This document shows positions 37,201-48,759 of a stretch of 64,000 bases of DNA, in pieces. Numbering within the stretch: the first letter of the stretch is position 1; each line of letters starts with the position of its first letter. The stretch is from Euwallacea fornicatus (lineage: Eukaryota > Arthropoda > Insecta > Coleoptera > Curculionidae), in the NCBI RefSeq assembly GCF_040115645.1, contig NC_089543.1, positions 4,030,001-4,094,000 of the forward strand. The letters are read 5' to 3'. The notes under the pieces were generated by a model. That model saw nothing but the letters and a program-made list of their open reading frames with translations, did not search any database and was not told the DNA's origin. Position numbers and translations under genes: made by a program.

Positions 37201-40200
37201 TCGAAATAATAAATCTCAATAGAATTTGTCTTAAAAATGAACCCTACAAACCCGATGCTTATAAATAATAAAAATGTAGAGTGTAACATATCATCATGGA
37301 GATATTTCAGGACTCGATAATACTGTCCAAAATAAGAAAAAAATACTAATAGATTCATGATCAAAAACGCATCATTTTCGATGTACTGCATGAAAAATTT
37401 CAACTTAAAAAAAAATCTTATCAAAAGTTTTTTTCAACTTTGTTTTAGTTTATATTTCTTTTCTCTTACTTTTATTATATGTGACTTAAAATTCATAAAA
37501 CCAAATGAAAAATTATTCTAAAATAAATAACTGGTTAAATGTTATGAATGATTTCAGATAGTTGGTATCAGAGCTGAATGATTATTATTTCCTTAGTCCC
37601 TCTAGATTCTTTATTTGCATCACTAGATATTTTTGCAAGTTATACGAAAACGGTGAAAGATATAAAAATACTACGGTGGACCAAAAAACTTAAGAATTGA
37701 AGAAGGAAATTAAATGAAGTGTAAGAATTCTTACAGGGTGTTCCAAAAATATAATATAAAGCATAAAGTAGTACATGATTTAAAAAAACACAACACCCTA
37801 TATATGGTTATAAAGAATTTTCACATTTCGTTGTAGAAAGTTTTAAAAAGAAATAGATGTATGAAATTTCAAAAATTTAACTCAAGGCGTATTTGATAAA
37901 AATGCAAATTAAGAGGAAACGTGAAATTTTGTTTCCATGCATATCGAAAATGGTGCGTGTTTCACCATAGGTCTATGAGCATTCTTTATTAACTTACAAA
38001 GTATTATCGCGCCCTGAAATATCTCTGTAATGATATGTTATACATTGTATGTTTAAATTAACTTTTTAGTAATTTTTTCTTTAGTACAAACGAATAAAAG
38101 AAAACACACTTTGTTTACTAATACAGCCATTTGCTGAGTATTAATAAGATTTAGTGATAAACTTCAAATAAAATCAAGATACAACCAGCAATATTCATAT
38201 ATTGCATATCGTCTAAAAATAATTAATTTATATTTAAGGCCACCCACCACAAGTGGTCTCAGATTTTAATAATAATAAGCCAGGACATTATAATATGATA
38301 ATTAAAAAATCACGATGCTATAACATCTGTGTTGATTCACTTATTAAAGGGATTAAGAGAAAACCGAAACTTACGTCTGTCTGAATGCAAATTGAAAAGC
38401 AACAAGTTTGGTCAATTAACGCAGATGATCTTGATGTAAAATATCAAATTTTAAGGATACTTTCGAATGGGAATCAAAGGGTAAATGGTCAATGCATAGT
38501 CCGTGATATGTGTATATGGACAAATAGGTCGTAATTATATCCGAAAAAGCAAAAGTTCTTAATCGCATGCTGTTTAAATTAACTAATAAAAACTCAGCTC
38601 TTATGGGCTTTGGGAGGTTACTTGTGTGATAAATTTATTAGTTACCTACTTAAATTTTATGTTCCATATTAATTATTTTTATTTGTTTCAGCCCGGTCGA
38701 GTGGCAACCTTGGTAGATGATTCTGAGGTGAGCTCCAAGTTTTCATGTCTACACGTCCCTGAATCCATACGTTCAAATACTACAGACAGGCAAATGTGAA
38801 ACTAATAAAGACGTTATCTTTTCATAAACAAATAATTATTTTCGTTTTTGGAAATAATCAATTGTGTGCATCACTAGTGCAAGATTACGTATCTCTTTAT
38901 CTAAACCTTGACAAGTTATTGACCTACTGTATTTCTAGTCAGATCGGCAGTCTAGACACCTACTCTTAGATGTCTAAAGATTTAGAATTAAAAATATCTT
39001 TTCGGAACTTTTTATTACATTTGCAACGATGTACAAAATGAACACAACCATCAACCACCTCAAGATAACGTTCAAAATTGCCAAGACGATTCCTCTATAT
39101 CTTATTCCTAACTTTATTTTTATCTATAGCCTAGTATAAGTCATTGACTTCCCAAATTTTCTAGACAGACTGGAGGCAGCATATAGATACTCGCTCTTGA
39201 ACGTCTAGATAATTTATATATAGGTTGTTCACAATCGTAAACGCAGATGCGTCATTGATCATTGATTTGTTTGGTAAAATATTGTGCAGGTACGCAGTAG
39301 TACCTCTCACTTTAGAACAAAATGCAGTGATGTATACGGTGTCGTCACAGATTCCTTTTTAACGAGTACTTGGCAAATGCACAGGGCCGTAACTTGGAAC
39401 GGACCCAGACCAGTGGCGATTGATCACAATTTAATGTAATGGCAGCCCACTCACTTCGACGATAATTCTCAACTTATGTTTAGTGTAAAATGAGCCTAAA
39501 GGCTTTAGTTTAAACGTGACCTTTGCACATAGTTTTCTGGAATCGTAAAGCAAATTCTTTCCTTCGTTGTCTCCCAAATATGCCCATCGTTATTACGTGG
39601 GGTACATAAATAAAAGTTTCTCTATATACATACAGAGTATTCCAAAAAAGTTGTGCCAAACTTAGGAGCTCATAGGAAACATTGTGTTTGATAATTCTTG
39701 CATAGAAATTCCTGATAAAAATGAGCCGCTTTGGCTTTGGAGAAATTTTTGTCTAAAAATTTTAATTGATCCGTTCCTGCTTCTATCTCAGCTAACTGGT
39801 AACATCTACCCACATTCTTTACAAGACAGACTTCCTAAGCTAGTGGACAATGCAAACGTTCCTGCGGGATACAATGTGGTTCCAACACGATGATGCACTT
39901 GCACATTTTGCTCGTATTGTACAGGATCACATAAACCAATATTTTAATGAGCGATGGATCAGAAGAGGAGAACCTATTAGATAACCTGGGCAAAATCCCG
40001 ATATAAGCCTGTTGGATTTTTTCCTCTGTGGTTACATCAAGTAGTGGCGGTATGAAAATATTGTAGGTACCCAAGAAGAACTGTTGAAAACAATGATGGC
40101 AAACTTGTCTTTTCGGACAGCAAAATTCGCACACCTAACAACAAGTGTGCAATTCAATAATTTAAAGAATAAATTTCTGTAACCAGGTTGGAAGCCGTAA

Positions 40201-40855
40201 TTTTGAATTTTTATATCATTTTTTTTGCGTTGATTTTAATAAAAATAAATTAAATATCGAAATTCTTTCGTGTCAATAAGCCAACATTATATTTTTTAAT
40301 AAAAATGATTCTGGAACAAAAACGGTTCATTTTTAACTAAAGGTTTCTGTGCAAAAATTGTTCACCCCAATGTCCCTTATAATCTCCTTAAATTTGGTAC
40401 ATGCTTTATTGCGTATATATGCATATCCCACCCTTTATACGAATTAAATTTCAGGGCAAAGTTTATGGAGTAGCCTTTGCAATAAGCGAAGAAGCGGCCA
40501 TTCCATACTTGAACCACCGGGAGTGTGAACAAGGAGGTTACATCCAGAAGTTTACAGATTTTTACTCATTAGAAGGTGTATTTACCCCGAACCCAATCAT
40601 TCAAATCTTTAAAATCTATTTGTTCACGCAGGTGGAACCATTAAAGTACTGGTGTACATGGCGGCTCCCTCGAACATCCACTGGCTTGGCGACAGTAGTC
40701 TAGAAGAAATGGCAGACCAAATTGTGACCCGTGAGGGACCTAGTGGGCACAATGTAGAATACCTAATGCGGCTTGCCCAATTTATGAGACGGCACTTTCC
40801 TGGAAAACACGACAGTCATCTTTTTGATATTGAAGAGAAGGTAAGTTCGATTTAA
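34221..40855 (+). CDS. CHAC: ChaC-type gamma-glutamylcyclotransferase (glutathione-specific)
   Basis: Four exons: 34221-34418, 38692-38727, 40455-40575, 40632-40855; phases agree; 192 residues, the family size (human CHAC2 is 184). Family landmarks in order: VFGYGSLCWKPGF (the YGSL substrate loop), RRFWQGNATHRGT, PGRVATLVDD split by intron 1, GKVYGVAF, HRECEQGGY carrying the catalytic Glu, then GGTIKVLVYMAAPSN, PSGHNVEYLMRLA and HLFDIEEK. Enzyme: cleaves glutathione to 5-oxoproline and Cys-Gly in the cytosol. The frame stops four codons after DIEEK. A donor there (GAGAAG|GTAAGT) could instead splice to an acceptor at 41207, but that exon ends in repeat-like sequence, so I prefer the short form. 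Introns 1 and 3 (4.3 and 1.7 kb) are filled with transposon debris. Confidence 0.9.
34560..34935. repeat. Two copies of a GC-rich interspersed repeat in ChaC intron 1
   Basis: Copies at about 34560-34687 and 34795-34935 both contain a ggatgaaggagcag/ggaaggagaacag block, then gtgattaaaa or gttattaaaa, and end aaggccggccctg. A third copy is at about 42630-42741 outside the gene. The shared end suggests a non-autonomous retroelement or MITE. Confidence 0.6.
35955..36090 (+). repeat. Repeat end, same family as 37278-38052
   Basis: Starts with cagggtgtaac and carries catggagacac and gttaaaaacgcattattttc, matching the left end of the element at 37278 in the same orientation. The other end of this copy was not located. 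Confidence 0.5.
37278..38052. mobile_element. Inverted-repeat DNA element in ChaC intron 1
   Basis: The left end (agagtgtaacatatcatcat, then gatatttcaggactcgataa) is matched by the reverse complement of the right end near 38052-38000 (ataacatatcattacagaga, then tatttcagggcgcgataata). Similarity continues inward to an acgca-cattttcgat block on both sides, so the inverted repeats are about 120 bp and imperfect. No transposase was recognised in the centre; probably non-autonomous. Confidence 0.65.
39633..40435 (+). mobile_element. Mariner-like element in ChaC intron 3
   Basis: The left end (from c39633, after TA) reads cagagtattccaaaaaagtt and matches the left end of the copy at 13105; the right end, ending near the caccct at 40429-40434, is its imperfect inverted repeat. 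On the plus strand from 39872 to about 40180 a decayed transposase C-terminal half can be read: MWFQHDDALAHFARIVQDHI, ERWIRRGEP, then NPDISLLDFFLCGYIK, with in-frame stops at several points. About 800 bp long, inactive. Its right end is only about 20 bp before the acceptor of ChaC exon 3. Confidence 0.8.
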
Positions 40856-43800
40856 ATCAACCAATACCTTAAGTAAGAGGAGGGTTACTAGGTGCTATCT
40901 CTAATCCAAGCGCGGAAAATTTGCCTAAATTCTTTGATGGGGTCTGGGGAGGGCTGCGTGACGTATATAGTGAGAGCTATCTCTAGGGACTCAAGTCCTA
41001 GTCAAGGGAGGCGCAATGGGGAAGCGAGAATTGAGACCTTTGAGCATACGGCTAGAGTTCCTGGCAAGAAACTACGTTGCCTTAATATTTAAGTATTATC
41101 GAGATGTGTACTCTTTGGCTCTTTTAATAGAAATGTGATTCTGATGCATTATAAACAAAAACGGACACATATATATATTTTTTTTAAATTAATTATTTTA
41201 TTTATAGGTTAAAGCTTTTATGTATGTCCTATGGATATCTTGGTATTTTACTTGTGAGGTATGCGTTAAGAAGCTCTCCGTATTGAAAAGAAAAATAGAC
41301 AGGGTGATTTCGTTGTTTTTGGGACGGAACTTTAAGAGCCCATAGAAGTATCAAAATTTATATAAAAATTCATATAAACTTAAATCTGAGGATGCTTCGT
41401 TACCATGACACAGGTGATCGAAGTTTAAATTTTTTTAGCATTTTCCTCACATCTAACCGCTTTCGAGTTATTTGAAAAACTAACCATGAATCTGGCGATT
41501 TTTGTGTTCACTTGGCTGACTTTTATCTTTTTGTATGCAGATCTTTGCCTTGCTAACAAATCGTTATGGGACCAATGTTTATATACATTGTTTGTATTAG
41601 TTTTTAAACGCTCTGTCGATTACAAAAGCACTGCTACCAAAAACTATTAAGCAAGAAACTGAGGAAAATTAATAATATTTTTATGTTTTTATCTATCTAA
41701 TCAGTGATAAACAATATTTACATACAATAAAGACAGAACGAAACCAATTCAATATTCATTAGTATGTTATATTGGAACTAGTACCTTCCCCGTTTGTGGA
41801 ACACTTGTTTTGCCAATTGTGGATTATAATTAATAAAGTAGGTATGAAGAAAGTAACTAAACATCATAATGTTAAATGTTATGTATTCAGCGAAAAGGTC
41901 CTAATATAATGTTCTCTGGCCCAAAAGTATCGCAATACTCTGATTTTTATTTATTATATATATTATAGTATGAATGAGCGTTAAAAGTATTAGAGGAGGA
42001 ATGTGTAATAATTTTAGGATGTGAAATATAATGTAAACTACATGTGATAAAAATTTTATATGACGAGATTAAAATAGTGATTTAATTTAAAAACATTGTA
42101 TAGTTACTACACACTTATGTTCTCATTGTTCCTGTTACAAAGAAAGTTATTTTTAATTAAAATCGTGCATATATATATATATATATATATATATTAAATT
42201 TTCTTATTTTTTAGTCTTACAAATCAAACAGAAATATTGCCTGTAGGAACTTTGAGTCAAGTTAAATAGCTACTTATGCCCAATATCAAATAGCTGCCAG
42301 AAAAGTTAAAAATGCGAGACGCCAGAATAATAATACGATTCAAAAGTTATAAATAACTCCAAGCATTTTTTATCTTATTTGATTTCCCATAATTTTATTG
42401 TCATCATATACACTCATATAATTTCGCATTTTATGAATTTATCCGCTTCTGAGGACCTCGACCTCAATTCGAAAAAGCTTCGATCCTGGATATGCGCCTA
42501 AAATGACTGCGTATTTTCGTTGTTTCTTTTCATCTTCTTTAAGCCATTAAAAATATCGCGCAAATATCAATCATTAATGTTATCTTAAAAAAAAATAGTG
42601 GGCGTTTCGTATATCAGTACCAGCCTTATGAAGGAGCGAGGTTGGACGGCTTACTTTCCTGGTGAGTAGATTTTCTTGTGGATAGAAGGGCGGTGATTAA
42701 AAGTTTCTTCCAGAGCGCCATACTTGCCAAAGCCGGCCCTGTTGTATATTACGCATGTTTAAGAGTTTAGGTCGTGCAAGAGGATCAAAAGTGATATTTT
42801 GTTGCCAAAGATTAGCCATGGATTCATATAAACGCGTAAGTTTGGACACACGATAAAAGGACGTCTGTGACGCTGACAAGAATGGGACGGGTCGCTACAA
42901 ACACTTTAAACTTGTGATTTCGGCTGAAAACACATTATTACTTAAGGATCGACTTCATACGTTATATTGAAAGTCCTTATTGTGATTGTTACATGACAAA
43001 CCATGGATTCAGGTCTGTAAACTCCCGGTTCGTTCGAATCATTACAAATATTTGTTTCAGAGGAGTAAAAAGAGAGGATTTTATGACTGCAATATACGCT
43101 TTTTTTACTTACTAAATGAGTCAAGATTGTGATGGTTTAGAAGTGAAAAAGTTAAATATGCTCAGTTTCTAATATAAATAATTTCGCTGATTTTTTATGG
43201 TGTATGGTATGGTGTTTCGGTTTAAAGTCACATTTTCTTTTATCGAATTTTATGTTTAGTAAAAAAGTATTTTTGAAATAATTATAAATACTTCTTTAAA
43301 CTTCTCTTGATAAGTTGGCGTACGTAAATATATATGTTAAGTAATAAATGAAATACGAATGTGAGTTTTTATAGACACTAACTATTTTTCTTACAATCCC
43401 ATCCTAGATTATCACTAAGAATATAAAAGAACAGCTTCTTGCTAATTTAATCCACTTTGTACTTGAAAAATAGTTTAGAGTGCTCTCATAAACGATCCAT
43501 ATACCTACACCAGTCCATCCGGATATATTATGCTTACACAGGAGTTGTGGAATACTTTCATTTTTTGCTTCAACCTTGTATTTCAGTAACAAACAGCAAG
43601 TGCATATATGTTCGTGTAATATTTTCTGCTTAAAATCGCTTAAATTATAATTTTAATTGAATTCTCGTTCTTGAATTTTCCGTATGTCGGCACAATATTA
43701 GGGCGCTTACAATTATCTTTAGATCTGTTTTATTGAAGTAAAATAGTTAAAAGTTGTTCATAAAAAGTTTGATAATAGAAAGAAAAGTGTTGGTCATTTG

Positions 43801-44285
43801 TGATTTACGGTTAGTGGTCAATAATTTTCTAGTGCCCTCGTCATTCAAGTGATCTTAGCCGAGTTTCGGAACGTACTCCCTCGTTAAAAGTTTCTCTGGT
43901 GACCTTTTGTCACTTGTCTTAATGACAGTGACATCTCCGTCAACTAATACTGTCTCATTTGAGAAATAAAACAAACAAATCCGGATTCAGGGAATTTTTA
44001 GACTAATTTTATTTATATCTCGAATTAGATTTTAGAACTTGAAATTCTGTTAGTTTGAAATTGAGTTATGCAAGAGAGGTTAATATATAGATAAATTTAG
44101 AATTTCCATAAGCCTACAGTTTCTAAAGTACGTGCAGCGAATGTATATAAAGCTGTCTATTTAGCAATGAAGTATGTTCCTAAATATGGCAATGACTAAT
44201 ATTGCTTTTTAGAACTTTATCGATGAAGTACTGCTAGTCTGAATTATTAGTATTAGCGCTTGTGCAGTTTCCTCTAACGTGAATA
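40856..44285. other. Intergenic between ChaC and scramblase
   Basis: Includes the ChaC 3' UTR (possible AATAAA near 41727), a transposon-like end at about 41300 (cagggtgatttcgttg), the third copy of the ggccggccctg repeat (42630-42741), and AT-rich sequence. A less AT-rich patch at about 40890-41090 has a short open frame without recognisable content. No other gene is supported. The scramblase promoter and 5' UTR should be near 43800-44285. Confidence 0.4.
42169..42194. repeat. (AT)13 microsatellite
   Basis: Thirteen uninterrupted AT dinucleotides. Length may vary between individuals. Confidence 0.9.
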
Positions 44286-47200
44286 ATGTCTTACCCATAC
44301 ACACCTCCCCAAGGCCAACAAGGAGGGTATCCTACTCCATATAACAGTAAGTATTTAACTGATAGTTTTGAAGGAAAACTGCTTCTAATGCATGCTAATT
44401 GTCGCTAATGAACCATCTTAGTTGATACAGTGGTGTATGAGCCTAAGAGAAAGTTGCAATGTTTACTTATGCACTTATAGCACCATATCCACCTCCTCCA
44501 AATCCAGGATATGTAACTCCCAATGCACCTGGTTATGGCCCACCTCCGAGCTATGGGCCCCCATCTGGGTATCCTCAACCGCAAAGCGGACATTATCCTC
44601 CAGGCACTTATGGGCCTCCACCTTATGGAGGTCCCTTACCTATTGGACCTATTATTAATCAGCCAGGAATGGGTCCTGGTGGTCCAGGAGTCCCCCCTAG
44701 TAAGTTATTTGGTCTAAAATGATAAGCAAAATAGTGCCATTTATTGATTTCAAATGTGTGTAAAAATTTAAAATTCTTGGTAGTGAATTTTTAAATGAAT
44801 TTCTAAACTACATGCCAATAATATATACCAAGGTGAGAGTATTATTTAAACTTATCTTGTTAATTAAAACAATATTTTATATGCTTAAACAATAAAATAA
44901 ATTTGTTTAAGTAAAAATAACAAAATTTATCTAAAACTGATGCTTTTAGCACAATCACCAGTGTTCTCTAGCTGAATGTTTCAAATAATTTAGTTTGATA
45001 GCTTTTAAACTCCAATTTTCATTCAGTTCAAAGGTTATTAGGTAAACAACCAGCTATTAAGCCTCTAGTTAAGTGCATCCTGTGTTTAGATGGTGAAGTG
45101 CTGATAGGTAGACTATTCATTCATTCTATATTGGTGCTATTGGGTCTTTCTGATGAATTTTTGTCAGGAGTATTAAGCTGAAAAGGACAGTTGATGCTAC
45201 GTATATTTTAATAATTTTTGAAACATGCTATAAGGGTGCTAAACTTAGCTATCATCTTAATTAATTAGCAATTGTAATGATTTGTCTGAGCTCATAGCAG
45301 CAATTTGGCTTTTATTTTCATCTGTGCTGCATGGTGATTTATGTACATATTTGATATTGCTAGGAATATATTTGAAATAGACAATATATAAAAACATTTT
45401 TTCAAAGATCAAGCAGTTTAATGAAAGCCAAATGTTCTTATGGGCATGTTAAAGACTCCTATTGAAGGAAAGATGAAATGGTTAATGAATGTGCATACTG
45501 TGTGGTGATGGTGAAAGAATAATAATTATTATTTAAAAATAAGATGTCCTAAAATTGCTTATTAAAAATTATGTGATTAATCGCTTAGAAAACACAAATA
45601 TTGATTAATTTTATAGATTTGACTGCATTCTGTGCTGTATATGTATTTTATTTGATTCAGATTATATAAAAATCTATTTGATTTGAAGTCAGCTGAAGAT
45701 TATTTTATTTTATTTAAATTACTTGTGAATGAAATTGTTAGGTTGAGGTTAGGTTCAAACAATGTTAAAGTTTTATATATATTTAGGGAATTTTAGTGAA
45801 ATTCTAAATATAAATATTACTATTTTTATTGTGTCGTGACGGTGAAACTATCTATCTACAACTTCTGAAATTTATACAAAATAGCACATAATAGCATAAT
45901 AGACTTCCTTATGAAGTTGATTCTACTGCTGCTTGGTGGAAGAGCAGTCTCAAGCTTATTGATGATCAATCTAATGTTATCCAATCCATTGTACTTAATC
46001 CGGATTGAACGGATTTGCTAGGTCACGCTTCGTGGGTGCTAAAGCTTCATTCCGGCCCTACATGCATGACGCATAAATATATCAGAGTTTCCAGTCTTCA
46101 GTTGCAGCTGCCCTTTCAGTTAGTGTGGGAAGACACGGTAGATCCTTTTATCGAGGATATTCAAGTCTCAAGACATCAAATAGAGTCTCTAAGTAATACC
46201 ATTATCAAGATATTTATGGTTGAAATGTTTAGCGTTTTTGAGATCAGTGCCCTCGTGCACTACTGCAATTTTGATAGCAGTTACATATAATTTCCGACGA
46301 GATAATAAGAAGCGTAGTTAGACATATTAACAAGCCACAGTGATTTGATCTCACACAATTTCCATAATTGTCTTTAACCGCTAAATGTTTATTAAATTGG
46401 TTTGTATCTTGTAAACAGAAACTATCACAACAAAGTTATCACTCATATTTTTCAGTACAATTCCTATAATATCAAAACCTAAAGGCTATGATAAGACAAT
46501 TTAACTGCTACGAAAATACCTTGTTTCGACTTAATTAATTATGAAGTTCCTAACAAAGATAGACAAGTATCGATAGTCAATATCACCGATAAAAAGCAAG
46601 AAAAAGTATCATTAAAATGTCAATAACATGCGGTTATCAGCATTTTTTACAATTCTACTATAAGTTCTTTAGTATCTCCTTCCACAGTATGATAATGCAT
46701 AGGCCATCACCCTGTATCTCCAGTAGCGTCGTTAGCGAATAAAAATGGAGATTTTTCAATTTCCGACAATTATGTTGAAGAAAATAAGAATGGGTTCAAA
46801 CCTGATAAAGACAGTCGATGTGTTTACATAGTGATATACAGACTGGAAGACGCTGCAGTGCGTTTAGTGGCGGGTTGATGCAATATGCCGGACATAAGAG
46901 AGCATTTTCGGTTTAATCTAAGAACTTCAGTGTTTATTTGTAAAATTCGGAAGTTTTTTAAAATCAGAAAATCGCCTAAGAAGAAGGGGTACATTAAATT
47001 TTTGACTGATGAAGAGCAGAGGTTTGTATTTTTTAAATCGTGCTACTTTAGAGATTATTGTATTTAGAAATTTAAGTAAATAGAGATTAAATATGCGAAT
47101 ATTAATTCCAGGTCTATTGTGCACCTAACATAACATGACAATGAAGTTTATTAGCTCTGTTTGTTCAGACGATTGTTCTAATAAGGAAATGTAAAATATG

Positions 47201-48759
47201 GTCAATTTTCTTATTAAGCTAGCTAAATAAGCGTCGATTTATAGGGCGAGCTAGAGTCAAAAAGTATTGCGATAGGTGATTTGTTCATGGTTTTTGACTG
47301 AAACGTTGTTTGTTCTTGGTAAAGCAGACCACATATTTTAAGGCTAAAAGTAACCTTTAGTCATTATGCTTCGAAGATCCGACAATTTACCATAAAAAAT
47401 GTTTGTACAATGATTCTGACTGTATACTGTCTTTTAAATGCGCATATAGAGGAGTGAATTAACATTTATTTAAAAACGTCTCGATTTTAACATCTAACAT
47501 CACAAAACTTTTTCTAAACTATTAGTTGATTTATTTGAGGAATTGAATATAATATTGAACGAATTAATCCTAAACTCAATATTATTACATATTTTAATTT
47601 GTAATACATATTAATATTATATATTATATGTAAAAATAGTATTAAGGTTTTGTATCATGTGATCTCATTAGATTCCTTATTACTTCACAAGAAATTACTT
47701 GTAATGTGTTGGTTAAGACGCTGCTTATCTGCAATTTTTTTAAGGTGGATGGATGAATTTACCTCAAGGAATTCCCAATTGTCCACCAGGATTGGAATAC
47801 CTTACTATGATTGACCAGTTGTTAGTTCATCAAAAAGCTGAAATTTTAGAGGGTATGTTCAGGCGCCACATTTTGAATCGCATCTTGAAACTATTGTTAA
47901 ATTTCCAGTCCTCACTGGGTTCGAAACCAAGAACAAATTCACAGTCAAAAACAGCCTGGGCCAAAAAGTTTATTACGCCGTAGAGGACTCCGATTGCCTA
48001 ACAAGGAACTGTTGTGGCCCTCTTAGGCCGTTTGACATGAGAATACTGGATAATTTTAAAAATGAAGTTATTCATCTGAATCGGCCTCTTGCCTGTGATA
48101 GCTGTTGTTTTCCGTGTTGTCTTCAGGTAATACATTTAAGGCTGGATAGCATTATGAAATGTAATCAAAACTATTGAAATTGCTAAAAAATACTTTATTA
48201 AATTACAATATAGAATTGCTGAAAATAAGTAGTTCCATGAGTAATAAATTATTGGAATTTATGGAACAAAATTTTTTTAAGTTGGCTGTATTTTAAATTA
48301 CGAAATTTTCGCTTAGAGTATGGAAGTATCCTCTCCTCCCGGCACACCAGTAGGTACAGTGGAACAAGAATGGAGCATTTTCTCTCCGTCATTTGCAATT
48401 AAAAATGCCAGCGGAGATACTGTGTTGAGGATCGAGGGTCCATTCTGCACCATGAGTATTTGCGGGGATGTCGAGTTTAAAATTATGTCTAGTGACGGGA
48501 ACGTGCAAGTGGGCAAGATCTCAAAACAGTGGTCCGGCTTAATTAGGGAGATGTTCACTGACAGTGACTATTTCGGTATTACCTTTCCTATGGATTTGGA
48601 TGTGAGGATGAAGGCTGTTATGTTGGGTGCATGTTTCTTAATTGTGAGTATTAGATTGGGTTTGCTTAAAGTCGACATTAATCGTGTTATTTTTGTTTTC
48701 AGGATGCAATGTTCTTTGAAAAAGCCAAAGGGGTAGAAGAAAATGCGACTTTGTTGTAA
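44286..48759 (+). CDS. PLSCR: Phospholipid scramblase (PLSCR family)
   Basis: Six exons: 44286-44346, 44481-44699, 47745-47852, 47909-48126, 48317-48643, 48703-48759; phases agree; 329 residues. The N-terminal third is Pro/Gly/Tyr-rich with PPPY-type motifs (YGPPPYGG), as in PLSCR proteins where such motifs bind WW or SH3 partners. The core begins GIPNCPPGLEYLTMIDQLLV, continues NKFTVKNSLGQKVYYAVEDS, and has the Cys cluster CDSCCFPCC, the palmitoylation site of the family. The calcium-binding loop (DSDYFGITFPMDLDV) precedes a single C-terminal membrane helix (VMLGACFLI). Role: calcium-dependent loss of lipid asymmetry at the plasma membrane, with signalling roles in insects. Intron 2 is 3 kb and the others short. 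AATAAA at 49466-49471 suits the 3' end. Confidence 0.94.

Noticed and set aside
40890..41092. Less AT-rich open frame after ChaC
   Set aside because: No recognisable protein; might be repeat or non-coding RNA, cannot be supported.
41208..41345. Possible fifth exon of ChaC
   Set aside because: Good acceptor and phase, but the frame runs into a transposon-like end (cagggtgattt) and adds residues unlike ChaC; the four-exon form already has family length.
45905..46290. Open stretch in scramblase intron 2
   Set aside because: Two short frames that might be retroelement debris, but no signature was recognisable.
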